Shown: positions 16,260 to 25,907, counted from the stretch's first letter. The stretch: 64,000 nt of DNA from Variovorax boronicumulans (GCF_030812215.1 NZ_JAUSSG010000009.1:248001-312000); one strand, 5' to 3'. Notes: a model not told the origin generated them from the letters alone. Translations and numbers: made by a program.

Positions 16260-17039
16260 TCAGTGGCCTCCCGTTCCGAGGTAGGCCTCGATCACTTTTT
16301 CGTTCTTCTGCACGTCGTAGGGGGTGCCCTCGGCGATCTGCTTGCCGTAGTCGAGCACGGTCACGCGATCGCACAGGCCCATGATGAGCTTGACGTCGTG
16401 TTCGATGATCAGGATGGTGCGGTCGTCCTTGCGGATGCGGTCGATCAGCTCGCGCAGCAGCACCTTCTCGGTCGAGTTCATGCCGGCGGCCGGCTCGTCG
16501 AGCGCGATGAGCTGCGGGTCGGTGGCCAGGGCGCGAGCGATCTCGAGGCGGCGCTGGTCGCCGTAGCTCAGCGTGCGCGCCTTGTAGTCGGCGAACTTGC
16601 CGATGCCCACATAGTCGAGCAACTCGTGCGCGCGATCGGCGATGGCTTTTTCCTCGGCCTTGAAGCTGCCGGTGCGCAGCATCGCGCCGAACACGCCCGA
16701 ATGGGTGCGGATGTGGCGCCCGACCATCACGTTCTCCAGCGCCGTCATTTCGGCGAAGAGGCGGATGTTCTGGAAAGTGCGCGCAATGCCGGCCTTGGCC
16801 ACTTCGTGCACGGCCGTCGGCTGGTAGGGCTTGCCGGCCAGCTCGAAGGTGCCGCTGTCGGGCGTGTAGAGCCCGGTGATCACGTTGAAGAAGGTCGTCT
16901 TGCCGGCGCCGTTCGGGCCGATCAGGCCATAGACCTGGCCACGCTTGATCGTGATGCCGACGTCGGAAAGCGCCTGCAGGCCGCCAAAGCGCTTGGAGAT
17001 GCCGCGAACGTCGAGGATGGTGTCTGTGGTTGTCGTCAT
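16260..17039 (-). CDS. livG: Branched-chain amino acid ABC transporter ATP-binding protein LivG
   Basis: A 259-residue ATPase. Walker A is GPNGAGKT at 41-48, the signature appears as LSYGDQ (157-162) as in LivG proteins, and Walker B is IALDEPAAGMN (178-188). ARTFQNIRLFAEMTALENV is a LivG hallmark. A GTG at 17060 would extend the protein, but AGGAG lies 8 nt before the ATG at 17039, which is therefore chosen. It energises uptake of hydrophobic amino acids or related compounds. Confidence 0.95.
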   Translation of the reverse strand: MTTTTDTILDVRGISKRFGGLQALSDVGITIKRGQVYGLIGPNGAGKTTFFNVITGLYTPDSGTFELAGKPYQPTAVHEVAKAGIARTFQNIRLFAEMTALENVMVGRHIRTHSGVFGAMLRTGSFKAEEKAIADRAHELLDYVGIGKFADYKARTLSYGDQRRLEIARALATDPQLIALDEPAAGMNSTEKVLLRELIDRIRKDDRTILIIEHDVKLIMGLCDRVTVLDYGKQIAEGTPYDVQKNEKVIEAYLGTGGH

Positions 17040-17056
17040 GTCAGTTGCTCCTCGGC

Positions 17057-18265
17057 TCACGGATTGATCGACATGGGACGCTCGGCACCGCCGGGCAATT
17101 CGTCGGCAGGGCTATCGATGCCGGGTGCATGGGTCTGCAACGAGCCTGGGGCGACCGCCGCATGGGCCGGGTCGACCGGCACGCCGCCCTTGCGGGCCAA
17201 CGTCTTGCCGTGCTCGGGCGACGGCCAGAGGCCGCGCGGACGCACCAGCATGATGACGATCATGGCGAGCGCAATGAAAAGCTGGCGCAGGATGGACGCA
17301 TCGAGGCGCCCATCGGTCAGCGATTGCAGCGGGCCGGCCACGTAGCGCAGCACTTCGGGCAATGCAGCCAGCAGCACCGCGCCGAGGATGACGCCGGGCA
17401 GGTGCCCGATGCCGCCGAGCACGACCATGGCCACGATCATCACAGACTCCATCAGGCTGAAGGACTCGGGCGACACGAAGCCCTGGAAGGCCGCGAACAT
17501 CGCGCCCGAAACGCCGCCGAAGCTCGCGCCCATGCCGAAGGCCAAGAGCTTCATGTTGCGGGTGTTGATGCCCATGGCCTTGGCGGCGATTTCGTCTTCG
17601 CGAATGGCCATCCAGGCGCGGCCGATGCGCGAGACCTGCAGGCGGTGCGAAATGATGATGGTGGCGATCACCAATGCCAGGAACAGGTAGTAGTACAGCG
17701 ACACCGAGGAGATCGTGAAGCCGTCGAACTTCCAGGCCTTGCCGAGGTCCAGGCCCCAGAACTTGATCGAATCGATCGCCGTGATGCCCTTGGGACCGTT
17801 GGTGATGTTCACCGGCTGGTCCAGGTTGTTCAGGAACACGCGGATGATTTCACCGAAGCCGAGCGTGACGATCGCCAGGTAGTCGCCGCGCAGCTTGAGC
17901 GTGGGCGCGCCGAGCAGCACGCCGAGCACGCCGGCCACCACGAGCGCAAGCGGAATCACGATGAGCAGCGAGGTGTGCAGCCCGTTCGGGAACATCTGCG
18001 CGAACCACGGGAAGGTCTCGGTCAGGTGCGAGGAGCCCATGAGCGCGAAGAGGTACGCGCCCACCGCGAAGAAGGCCACGTAGCCCAGGTCCAGCAGGCC
18101 GGCGTAGCCGACCACGATGTTGAGGCCGAGGGCCAGCAGCACGTAGAGCAAGGCGATGTCGGCGATGCGCACCCAGGCGTTGCCCTGCATCTGCAGCAGC
18201 AGGGGCAGGGCGAGCACCGCGATGGCGCCGATGACATAGAGAGCGAGGTTTTTGCTGTTCTTCAT
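17057..18265 (-). CDS. livM: Branched-chain amino acid ABC transporter permease LivM
   Basis: A 402-residue inner-membrane permease with about nine hydrophobic segments. ALGLNIVVGYAGLLDLGYVAFFAVGAY and LKLRGDYLAIVTLGFGEIIR are the LivM signatures, as is the LVRPRGLWP close. The C-terminal 50 residues are a proline- and alanine-rich cytoplasmic tail. AAGGAG sits 6 nt before the ATG at 18265, preferred over the more upstream GTG at 18283. livH ends 10 nt upstream. Confidence 0.95.
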   Translation of the reverse strand: MKNSKNLALYVIGAIAVLALPLLLQMQGNAWVRIADIALLYVLLALGLNIVVGYAGLLDLGYVAFFAVGAYLFALMGSSHLTETFPWFAQMFPNGLHTSLLIVIPLALVVAGVLGVLLGAPTLKLRGDYLAIVTLGFGEIIRVFLNNLDQPVNITNGPKGITAIDSIKFWGLDLGKAWKFDGFTISSVSLYYYLFLALVIATIIISHRLQVSRIGRAWMAIREDEIAAKAMGINTRNMKLLAFGMGASFGGVSGAMFAAFQGFVSPESFSLMESVMIVAMVVLGGIGHLPGVILGAVLLAALPEVLRYVAGPLQSLTDGRLDASILRQLFIALAMIVIMLVRPRGLWPSPEHGKTLARKGGVPVDPAHAAVAPGSLQTHAPGIDSPADELPGGAERPMSINP

Positions 18266-18275
18266 GGCTCGCTCC

Positions 18276-19205
18276 TTACGCACGGTCCGCCACGCGTTCG
18301 CCGAGCAGGCCCGACGGTCGCAGGGTGAGCATGACGATCAGCACGATGAACGCGAAGATGTCGCTGTAGTTGCTGCCCAGCACGCCACCCGTGAGGGTGC
18401 CGATGTAGCCGGAGCCGATGGCTTCGATAAGGCCCAGCAGGATGCCGCCGACCACCGCGCCGGCCAGGTTGCCGATGCCGCCGAACACCGCGGCGGTGAA
18501 GGCCTTCAGGCCGGGCAGGAAACCCATCGCGTGCTGTGCGATACCGTAGTTCGATGCGTACATCACACCGGCGATGGCCGCGAGCACGGCGCCGATGATG
18601 AAGGTGGCCGAGATGACCATGTCGGGTCGGATGCCCATGAGCGCGGCGACGCGTGGGTTCTCCGCGGTGGCGCGCATCGCACGGCCGAGCTTCGTGTAAT
18701 TGACCAGCCACATCAGGATCACGAGCGAGAACGCGGTGACGCTGAGGATCATGACCTGCGTGGGCGAGATGACCGCACCGCCCAGGTGGATGGGGTCGGT
18801 CGGCAGCAGGTTGGGATACGCCTTGTTGGTCGGCTTCCAGATGATCATGGCCAGCGTCTGCAGCAGGATCGACATGCCGATGGCCGTGATGAGCGGCGCG
18901 AGCTTGGGGCTGTTGCGAAGCGGCCGGTAGGCCACCTTCTCGATCACGAAATTGAGCGTGGCCGCGACGATGCAGGCAATGATCAATGCAATGAGAAGAA
19001 CGAGCCAGCCCGGTGTATTGGGCATGCCGTCCTTCATGAGTCCGATGATGGTCCAACTTGTGAGAGCCCCCACCATCAGCACTTCTCCGTGCGCGAAATT
19101 GATGAGGTTGATGATGCCGTACACCATGGTGTAGCCCAAGGCTATCAAGGCATACATGCTGCCGAGAACCAGACCGTTGATGATCTGCTGCAGCAATATT
19201 TCCAT
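18276..19205 (-). CDS. livH: Branched-chain amino acid ABC transporter permease LivH
   Basis: A 309-residue permease, first gene of the liv run. MEILLQQIINGLVLGSMYALIALGYTMVYGIINLINFAHGE is the classic LivH start; further helices and RAMRATAENPRVAALMGI follow. The ATG at 19205 is preceded by AGGGA. The open frame runs upstream to 19346, but that part is not LivH-like. The usual periplasmic binding protein (LivJ/K) is not adjacent, so it must be supplied from elsewhere in the genome. Confidence 0.95.
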   Translation of the reverse strand: MEILLQQIINGLVLGSMYALIALGYTMVYGIINLINFAHGEVLMVGALTSWTIIGLMKDGMPNTPGWLVLLIALIIACIVAATLNFVIEKVAYRPLRNSPKLAPLITAIGMSILLQTLAMIIWKPTNKAYPNLLPTDPIHLGGAVISPTQVMILSVTAFSLVILMWLVNYTKLGRAMRATAENPRVAALMGIRPDMVISATFIIGAVLAAIAGVMYASNYGIAQHAMGFLPGLKAFTAAVFGGIGNLAGAVVGGILLGLIEAIGSGYIGTLTGGVLGSNYSDIFAFIVLIVMLTLRPSGLLGERVADRA

Positions 19206-19447
19206 AACGCGATTCCCTATGTGTTGCACCGTTGCGGGGTGCCATTCACCCACCGTGGCACCGGTTCGGCGCCCTTGGCTGGACAAGCAAAAAACCAGCC
19301 AGCATGTGTCGCAGGCGGATTTGTGGGCGGGATTGTAAGCAAGCACCAGCGCTGATTTGGTGCGCGGCGACCGGGGTTTACCCGCTCACGCCATGCTGTA
19401 TGCGCGTAAGTTCATGCACGGCGTGGCAGAGCGGCTGCCAGAGGGCG

Positions 19448-20740
19448 TCAGCCGTCTTTTTCGGTATTCAGGCGGCGCAGTTCGCGCAGCTTTTCGCCGA
19501 TGCGGATCTCCAAACCGCGCTCCACGGGCTCATAGAAGACCTGGCCCTCCAGCCCCTCGGGAAGGTAGTTTTCACCGGCGGCGAAACCGCCCTCCTCGTC
19601 GTGCGCGTAGCGGTAGCCCTTGCCGTAGTCGAGCTCCTTCATGAGCTTGGTGGGCGCATTGCGCAGGTGCATGGGCACCGGGCGCGTGCTGTCCTTCTTG
19701 ATGAGGGCGCGCACCGCGTTGTAGGCCTTGTAGACCGCGTTCGACTTGGGCGCGATCGCCAGGTACACCACGCATTCGGCGAGCGCGAGTTCGCCCTCGG
19801 GCGTGCCCAGGCGCTCGTAGACCTCCGCCGCATCGAGGGCCAGGCGCAGCGCGCGGGGGTCGGCCAGGCCGATGTCTTCGCTGGCCATGCGCACGAGACG
19901 GCGCGCCATGTAGCGCGGATCGGCACCACCGTCGAGCATGCGCACGAACCAGTAGAGCGCGGCATCAGGATCGCTGCCGCGCACCGACTTGTGCAGCGCG
20001 CTGATGGTGTCGTAGAACTGCTCGCCGCCCTTGTCGTAGCGCCGCATGCGCTCGCCGAGCACGCGCAGCAGCCATTCGTCGGTGATGTTGTCGAGCTTTT
20101 CGGCGCGCGCGGCGACGGCCAGCGTTTCGAGCGTGTTGAGCAGGCGCCGCGCATCGCCATCGGCATAAGCGACAAGACGGTCGATGGCCGCTTCGTCGAT
20201 GGCCGGGACCGCCTGGATCGACTGCGCCTTGGCGACGATCTGCTTGAGGTCGCCCTCGGTGAGCGGCTGCAGCACGTACACCGCGGCCCGCGACAGCAAG
20301 GCCGAATTGACCTCGAACGACGGGTTCTCGGTGGTCGCGCCGATGAAGGTGAAGAGCCCCGACTCCACGTGCGGCAGGAACGCGTCCTGCTGGCTCTTGT
20401 TGAAGCGGTGCACTTCGTCCACGAAGACGATGGTGCGTTGCTGCTCCAGGCCGTCGCGCGCGGCGGTGGCGCGCTCGACGGCCTCGCGGATGTCCTTCAC
20501 ACCGCCCAGCACCGCGCTGATGCTCAGGAACTGCGCATCGAAGGCATCGGCCATCAGGCGCGCGATGGTGGTCTTGCCGGTACCCGGCGGGCCCCACAGG
20601 ATGCAGGAATGCGGCTGGCCCGATTCGAAAGCGATGCGCAGCGGCATGCCCGGGCCCAGCAGGTGCTGCTGGCCGATCACTTCGCCGAGCGTCTTCGGGC
20701 GAAGACGCTCGGCAAGGGGTTGGTGGGAACTGGTGGCCAA
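19448..20740 (-). CDS. rarA: Replication-associated recombination protein RarA (MgsA)
   Basis: A 430-residue AAA+ ATPase acting at stalled replication forks, related to clamp loaders. Walker A is GPPGTGKT at 50-57, and Walker B with its extension is FVDEVHRFNKSQQDAFLP at 106-123. GATTENPSFEVNSALLSR holds sensor 1 and the arginine finger region. The C-terminal tetramerisation region includes DPRYMARRLVRMASEDIGLADPRAL. It starts 12 nt after lolA; the lolA-rarA pair is common in proteobacteria. Confidence 0.96.
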   Translation of the reverse strand: MATSSHQPLAERLRPKTLGEVIGQQHLLGPGMPLRIAFESGQPHSCILWGPPGTGKTTIARLMADAFDAQFLSISAVLGGVKDIREAVERATAARDGLEQQRTIVFVDEVHRFNKSQQDAFLPHVESGLFTFIGATTENPSFEVNSALLSRAAVYVLQPLTEGDLKQIVAKAQSIQAVPAIDEAAIDRLVAYADGDARRLLNTLETLAVAARAEKLDNITDEWLLRVLGERMRRYDKGGEQFYDTISALHKSVRGSDPDAALYWFVRMLDGGADPRYMARRLVRMASEDIGLADPRALRLALDAAEVYERLGTPEGELALAECVVYLAIAPKSNAVYKAYNAVRALIKKDSTRPVPMHLRNAPTKLMKELDYGKGYRYAHDEEGGFAAGENYLPEGLEGQVFYEPVERGLEIRIGEKLRELRRLNTEKDG

Positions 20741-20752
20741 ACCTGGTGGCGA

Positions 20753-21385
20753 TTACTGCTTGACGACGTCGGCGCCTGCGGGCGCCTTGAAGTCGAACAC
20801 GCTGGCGGCAAGCGAAGGATTCACTTCGACCTTGCTGAACTTGAGCACCGAGCGCTGGCCGAAGCTGTCCAGGATTTCGAGCGCCGCCAATGCATCGCCC
20901 TGGAAGCCGACCAGCACGCTTTGCAGCTGGCCGTCCTTGTTCTTGGGCGTGGCCTTGACCCATTCGAGGCCGTCGCGCTCCGGCGCGGCTTCGAGCGCGA
21001 AGTCAGCTTGCAGCGCACGCAGGTCGGGCGCGGCGGCAATCAGCGCGGCAGGCGTGGAGCCCAGCGCCTGCGCCTGCGCACGCTGCGTGACCTGGTTGAG
21101 GTCGGCGTCATAGAGCCACAGCGTCTTGCCGTCGGCCACGATGCTCTGGGCAAAGGGTTTGCGGTAATCGAACTTGAATTTGCCGGGACGCTGGAATTCG
21201 AAGGTGCCGGTCGACGTCTTCACGCGACCGGGCTGGCCTTCGCGCGAGGGCGCGGTCACGGTCTGGGTGAATTCGGCGCGGCCCGATTTGACCGTCTTCA
21301 CGAAGGTCTCGAGGCTTTCAAGCCCCCCGGCCCAGGCGTTGGCGGAACAGAGAAGGCCGATCAGTAGCCAATGGCGGATTTTCAA
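20753..21385 (-). CDS. lolA: Outer-membrane lipoprotein carrier protein LolA
   Basis: LolA ferries lipoproteins from LolCDE across the periplasm to LolB. The 210-residue protein begins with a signal peptide (KIRHWLLIGLLCSANAWAGG), then FVKTVKSGRAEFTQTV, GTFEFQRPGKFKFDYRKPF and DGKTLWLYDADLNQVT, all typical LolA strands. No ATG fits: the TTG at 21385 lies 7 nt after GAGGA and directly precedes the signal peptide, so it decides the start. Use of TTG may lower expression. It is flanked by ftsK upstream and rarA downstream. Confidence 0.93.
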   Translation of the reverse strand: MKIRHWLLIGLLCSANAWAGGLESLETFVKTVKSGRAEFTQTVTAPSREGQPGRVKTSTGTFEFQRPGKFKFDYRKPFAQSIVADGKTLWLYDADLNQVTQRAQAQALGSTPAALIAAAPDLRALQADFALEAAPERDGLEWVKATPKNKDGQLQSVLVGFQGDALAALEILDSFGQRSVLKFSKVEVNPSLAASVFDFKAPAGADVVKQ

Positions 21386-21556
21386 TTTGGATTCCTCGAA
21401 AAAGCTCGGAAAAGCTATTGCACTGGGCATCGACCCTAACCGCCGCGAATTGCGGCAGGTGTAGGTCTTCATAAAGATTTGCAATGCCGGCGAGCGCTTC
21501 TGCAAATTGCCTTTCAGCACGTAACCGGAATTGCGGGCCGTTGCCGCGCCAATCAA

Positions 21557-23977
21557 TTATTCGGCGCGCGCTGGCACCAGGATTTCGCGCTGGCCGCTGC
21601 CGCTCATGGCACTGACCAGGCCGGCCTTTTCCATGTCTTCGACGAGGCGCGCGGCGCGGTTGTAGCCGATCTTCAGATGCCGCTGCACCAGCGAAATGCT
21701 GGCCTTGCGGTTCTTGAGCACGACCTCGACCGCCTGGTCGTACATCGGGTCTTTTTCGGCATCACCGCCGCCGAGCAGGTCGCCGTCACCATCGCCATCG
21801 ACCGTGCCGCCTTCGAGCACGCCCTCGATGTAGTCGGGCTCGCCCTGGCTCTTGAGGTAGGCCACCACGCGGTGCACTTCCTCGTCGCTCACGAAGGCGC
21901 CGTGCACGCGGATCGGCAGACCGGTGCCGCTGGGCATGTAGAGCATGTCGCCCATGCCGAGCAACGCCTCGGCGCCCATCTGGTCGAGGATGGTGCGGCT
22001 GTCGATCTTGCTGGACACCTGGAACGCGATGCGAGTCGGAATGTTGGCCTTGATGAGGCCGGTGATCACGTCCACGCTGGGCCGCTGCGTGGCCAGGATG
22101 AGGTGGATGCCGGCGGCGCGCGCCTTCTGCGCGAGGCGGGCGATGAGCTCTTCGATCTTCTTGCCCACCACCATCATCAGGTCGGCCAGCTCGTCGATGA
22201 CCACCACGATGTGCGGCTCGCGCTTGAGCGGCTCCGGATCGTCCGGCGTGAGACTGAAGGGGTTGTAGATGAACTCCTCGCGCGCCTTGGCTTCGTCGAT
22301 CTTGGTGTTGTAGCCGGCCAGGTTGCGCACGCCGAGCTTGCTCATGAGCTTGTAGCGGCGCTCCATCTCGGCCACGCACCAGTTCAGGCCGTGCGCGGCC
22401 TGGCGCATGTCGGTGACCACGGGCGCCAGCAAATGCGGAATGCCTTCGTAGACCGACATTTCGAGCATCTTCGGGTCGATCATCAAGAGCCGCACGTCGC
22501 GCGCCTCGGCCTTGTAGAGCAGCGACAGGATCATCGCGTTGATACCCACCGACTTGCCCGAGCCGGTGGTACCGGCCACCAGCACGTGCGGCATCTTCGC
22601 GAGGTCAGCCACCACCGGGTTGCCGATGATGTCCTTGCCGAGGCCCATGGTGAGCATCGACTTGCCTTCGTTGTAGATCTGCGAGCCCAGGATTTCACTG
22701 AGCTTGATCGACTGGCGCTTGGCGTTCGGCAGCTCGAGCGCCATGTAGTTCTTGCCCGGAATGGTCTCGACCACGCGGATCGACACCAGCGAGAGCGAAC
22801 GCGCAAGGTCCTTGGCGAGACCCAGGATCTGCGAGCCCTTGACGCCAGTGGCGGGCTCGATTTCGTAGCGCGTGATCACCGGGCCCGGCGAGGCGAGCAC
22901 CACGCGCACCTCGACGCCGAAGTCCTTGAGCTTCTTCTCGATCATGCGCGAGGTCATCTCGAGCGTGTCGGCTGAGACTGTTTCCTGGCGCACGAGCGCC
23001 GCGTCGAGCAGGTCGACCTGCGGCAGCTTGCTGTCGGGGAGCTCCTTGAAGAGCGGCTTCTGGCGCTCCTTGACGACGCGGTCGCTTCGCGGCACTTCGG
23101 TCATCGCGGGCTCGATCTGGACCGGCGGCGACGGCGGACGGCGCTTGGGACGCGGTTCGATGCGGAGCTCTTCGTCGTCGGGGAAATCGGTGGTCATGGC
23201 GGGCTCGCCGCCCTTGCTGCCCGAATCGCCGCGCGTGAATGCCGGCTCGTCCGCTTCGGCGCGCTCACGGGCGGCCTGCTTGCCCATGGCGATGTCGGCA
23301 GCCATTTCGCGCTTCTCGCGGCGCGACTCGAAGAGTGAATAGGCGCGAGCACCGATGCGCTCGGCAATCAGGCTCCACGAGAAACGGAAGACCAGCGCCG
23401 AGCCGATCACCCCGCCGGCGATGGCGACCAGCGCCGAGCCGGTGAAGCCCATCCATCGCACGCTGGCCGGCCCCACGAGATAGCCGAGCGCACCGCCGCC
23501 CGAACCCGGCAGGTGGGATTCGAGCCGGTACAGGCGCGACCATTCGAGCATGGTGCTCGCGCACAGCAGCAGGATGAGGCCGAACCAGAACGCGAGGCGG
23601 CTGCGGTTGAAGCGGCCGCGAGGCGGCTGCTCGGCGGGTGCGGCCTCACCGCCGCGCAGCCAGTTGGCCAGCGAAGACAACCAGGCCCGCAGGCCGGCTG
23701 CGAGGCACCACCAGACGGAGTAGCCAGCCGCGTAGTAGCTGCCATCGGCCAGCCAGGCGCCGATGCGGCCGCCCCAGTTCTTGATTTCGCCACCGGTGCC
23801 CGAGGTCGACCAGGCGGCGTCGGAGGGCGTGAAGCTCAGCATCGCGAGCAGCCAGAACAACAGTGCTGCGAATCCGGCGATCAGCGTGATCTCGTGGGCG
23901 AAGCGCATGGCGCGCATGCGCACGGGTTGCCCATCGGCGGCGGAAGAAGATTGAAGCGTATTGAGCGAATAGGTCAT
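21557..23977 (-). CDS. ftsK: DNA translocase FtsK
   Basis: An 806-residue septal DNA pump that segregates chromosome termini and activates XerCD. The N-terminal about 210 residues contain four membrane segments. A short charged, proline-rich linker follows, then the motor: Walker A GTTGSGKS at 469-476, LLMIDPKMLEMSVYEGIPHL, and VVVIDELADLMM as Walker B. The C-terminal winged-helix gamma domain (YDQAVEVVLKNRKASISLVQRHLKIGYNRAARLVEDME) reads KOPS sequences. The linker is much shorter than in E. coli, giving the compact form usual in many bacteria. Confidence 0.97.
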   Translation of the reverse strand: MTYSLNTLQSSSAADGQPVRMRAMRFAHEITLIAGFAALLFWLLAMLSFTPSDAAWSTSGTGGEIKNWGGRIGAWLADGSYYAAGYSVWWCLAAGLRAWLSSLANWLRGGEAAPAEQPPRGRFNRSRLAFWFGLILLLCASTMLEWSRLYRLESHLPGSGGGALGYLVGPASVRWMGFTGSALVAIAGGVIGSALVFRFSWSLIAERIGARAYSLFESRREKREMAADIAMGKQAARERAEADEPAFTRGDSGSKGGEPAMTTDFPDDEELRIEPRPKRRPPSPPVQIEPAMTEVPRSDRVVKERQKPLFKELPDSKLPQVDLLDAALVRQETVSADTLEMTSRMIEKKLKDFGVEVRVVLASPGPVITRYEIEPATGVKGSQILGLAKDLARSLSLVSIRVVETIPGKNYMALELPNAKRQSIKLSEILGSQIYNEGKSMLTMGLGKDIIGNPVVADLAKMPHVLVAGTTGSGKSVGINAMILSLLYKAEARDVRLLMIDPKMLEMSVYEGIPHLLAPVVTDMRQAAHGLNWCVAEMERRYKLMSKLGVRNLAGYNTKIDEAKAREEFIYNPFSLTPDDPEPLKREPHIVVVIDELADLMMVVGKKIEELIARLAQKARAAGIHLILATQRPSVDVITGLIKANIPTRIAFQVSSKIDSRTILDQMGAEALLGMGDMLYMPSGTGLPIRVHGAFVSDEEVHRVVAYLKSQGEPDYIEGVLEGGTVDGDGDGDLLGGGDAEKDPMYDQAVEVVLKNRKASISLVQRHLKIGYNRAARLVEDMEKAGLVSAMSGSGQREILVPARAE

Positions 23978-24028
23978 GAAAACACGGCACCCGGCCCTGG
24001 AAATCGGAGGCCGGACGCCCGAACACTA

Positions 24029-24062
24029 CAACAAAAGGCCGGCGCCACCAGAAGGCCCGGCC
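24029..24062 (-). terminator. Possible intrinsic terminator of the Crp/Fnr-type gene
   Basis: On the minus strand GGCCGG and CCGGCC (24057-24062 with 24037-24042) pair across a 14-nt loop and are followed by TTTTGTTGT. It lies just after the regulator's stop and before ftsK. Confidence 0.45.
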
Positions 24063-24069
24063 CGAAGGC

Positions 24070-24744
24070 TCATGTGAGCGTCAGCAGCCGTTCCTTGACG
24101 ATCATCGCGCCGTCGTCCAGGGTCTGAACGAAACCGCGCTCTTCCAGATCCTTCATCACGCGGCTCACCATTTCGCGCGAGGCGCCGACCATCTTTGCCA
24201 AGTCCTGACGAGAAATCTTGTCGCGCACCTTGAGATTACCGGCGCCATCGTCGACGGCGAATTCGAGCAGCGACCGAGCCACGCGGCCGTACACATCCAT
24301 CAGGGCCAACGACTCGATCTTTCGGTCGGCATGGCGCAGGCGCTGGACCAGGCCGCGCATGATGTTGTAGGCCATCGAGGAGTTTTCGGGCAGGCAGCGC
24401 GCAAACGCATCGCGGCCGAGCATGAGGACGTCGCACTGGATCTCGGTGCGCACCGTGGCCGAGTGCGGTTCGTCGTCGATCAGGCTCATTTCGCCGAGGT
24501 AGTCGCCCGGGTGCAGCGTGGCCAGGATGACCTCGCGGCCCCGGCTGTCGGCACTGGTCACGCGGGCTCGCCCGGTGAGGATGATGTAGAGCGCATCGGA
24601 CTTCTTGCCCTGCTCCACGACGACTTCGGCACGCTTGAAGCGCTTCTTGATGATCGCATCCGCGATGCTTGCGGACTGCGTGGCCGTCAACGACGCGAAC
24701 AAAGGAACGCGCCGAAGCAATTCAAGGTTGGACAGCATCGACAT
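24070..24744 (-). CDS. Crp/Fnr family transcriptional regulator
   Basis: A 224-residue regulator. Residues about 15-130 form a cyclic-nucleotide-binding fold (VVVEQGKKSDALYIILTGRARV, PGDYLGEMSLIDDEPHSATV). Residues about 145-215 hold the Crp-type winged helix, with recognition helix region ISRQDLAKMVGASREMVSRVMKDL. There is no N-terminal cysteine cluster, so it is Crp-like rather than an FNR oxygen sensor. AGGGA sits 7 nt before the ATG. It is divergent from trxB and could bind the shared 181-nt region, but that is inference. Confidence 0.9.
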   Translation of the reverse strand: MSMLSNLELLRRVPLFASLTATQSASIADAIIKKRFKRAEVVVEQGKKSDALYIILTGRARVTSADSRGREVILATLHPGDYLGEMSLIDDEPHSATVRTEIQCDVLMLGRDAFARCLPENSSMAYNIMRGLVQRLRHADRKIESLALMDVYGRVARSLLEFAVDDGAGNLKVRDKISRQDLAKMVGASREMVSRVMKDLEERGFVQTLDDGAMIVKERLLTLT

Positions 24745-24820
24745 TTATCAATCCCTGAGACAGCGCGCGGAGTTGGTCCAGAAGGCAAGCCAATGGATTA
24801 CTACAATCGCGCGCATTGAA

Positions 24821-24840
24821 AACACCGTGCACCCGGTGTT
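24821..24840. promoter_or_regulatory. Inverted repeat next to the trxB promoter (candidate operator)
   Basis: AACACCG (24821-24827) and CGGTGTT (24834-24840) form a perfect 7-bp inverted repeat with a 6-nt spacer. It overlaps the first two bases of the proposed -35 box, a position suited to repression or activation. Confidence 0.5.
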
Positions 24841-24867
24841 GAACCGGGCGGTGATACTCCATATATA
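24839..24867 (+). promoter_or_regulatory. Sigma-70-type promoter of trxB
   Basis: TTGAAC (24839-24844) and TATATA (24862-24867) are separated by 17 nt, close to consensus. The trxB ATG follows 58 nt after the -10 box. Confidence 0.65.
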
Positions 24868-24925
24868 TCGCTACCACCCTGAAAATGTACACGCTGATGC
24901 AGCGTATATCCTAGGCTTTCTATTC

Positions 24926-25885
24926 ATGTCCGCTCCCCAACACGCCAAGGTTTTGATTCTCGGCTCCGGCCCCGCCGGCTATACCGCAGCCGTCTATGCC
25001 GCCCGTGCAAATCTTCAGCCCCTGCTCATCACGGGCATTGCCCAGGGCGGGCAACTGATGACCACCACCGAGGTCGACAACTGGCCGGCCGACGTGCATG
25101 GCGTGCAGGGGCCGGAGTTGATGCAGCGCTTTCTCGAGCATGCCGAACGCTTCAAGACGCAGATCGTTTTCGATCACATCAACAAGGTCGACCTGAGCAA
25201 GCGCCCGTTCACCCTCACCGGCGACAGCGGCACCTACACCTGCGATTCACTGATCATCGCAACAGGCGCATCCGCCAAGTACCTGGGCCTCGATTCCGAA
25301 GAGAAGTTCATGGGCCGCGGCGTCTCCGCTTGCGCAACCTGCGATGGCTTCTTCTATCGCGAGCAGGAAGTCTGCGTGATTGGCGGCGGCAACACGGCTG
25401 TCGAGGAAGCGCTGTACCTCTCCAACATCGCGAACAAGGTCACGTTGGTGCATCGCCGCGACAAGTTCCGCGCGGAGCCGATCCTGATCGACAAGGTCAA
25501 GGAGAAGGTCGCCGAAGGCAAGATCGTCCTGAAGCTGCACAACGAACTCGACGAAGTGCTGGGCGATGGCACGGGCGTGACCGGCATCCGGATCAAGAAC
25601 ACACAGACCGGCGAGACCGAACAGATCGATCTCAAGGGCTGCTTCATCGCCATCGGGCACCACCCGAACACCGACATCTTCCAGGGCCAACTGGAGATGA
25701 AGGACAACTACATCCTGACCCGCTCGGGCCTGCAGGGCTTCGCGACGATGACCAGCATTCCGGGCGTCTTCGCCGCCGGCGACGTGCAGGACAACGTGTA
25801 CCGCCAGGCCATCACGAGCGCAGGCACGGGCTGCATGGCCGCCTTGGACGCCCAGCGCTTCCTGGAGCAGGACGGCACGCTCTAG
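24926..25885 (+). CDS. trxB: Thioredoxin-disulfide reductase
   Basis: A 319-residue flavoenzyme passing NADPH electrons to thioredoxin. The FAD loop is ILGSGPAGYTAAVYAAR near 11-27, and the redox pair is Cys136/Cys139 in SACATCDGFFYR. The NADPH loop is VIGGGNTAVEEALYL with VHRRDKFRAE, and the FAD-binding end is VFAAGDVQDNVYRQAITSAGTGCMAA. The frame is open upstream, but the family start and length fix the ATG at 24926. It is divergent from the Crp-type regulator and precedes rpmB. Confidence 0.97.
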   Translation: MSAPQHAKVLILGSGPAGYTAAVYAARANLQPLLITGIAQGGQLMTTTEVDNWPADVHGVQGPELMQRFLEHAERFKTQIVFDHINKVDLSKRPFTLTGDSGTYTCDSLIIATGASAKYLGLDSEEKFMGRGVSACATCDGFFYREQEVCVIGGGNTAVEEALYLSNIANKVTLVHRRDKFRAEPILIDKVKEKVAEGKIVLKLHNELDEVLGDGTGVTGIRIKNTQTGETEQIDLKGCFIAIGHHPNTDIFQGQLEMKDNYILTRSGLQGFATMTSIPGVFAAGDVQDNVYRQAITSAGTGCMAALDAQRFLEQDGTL

Positions 25886-25907
25886 ATCTGGGGTGACCCA
25901 AAAGGGC

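Noticed and set aside
15479..19205. Incomplete, inactivated liv operon
   Set aside because: The binding protein gene is absent here, but all four genes are intact and binding proteins are often encoded elsewhere in this family.
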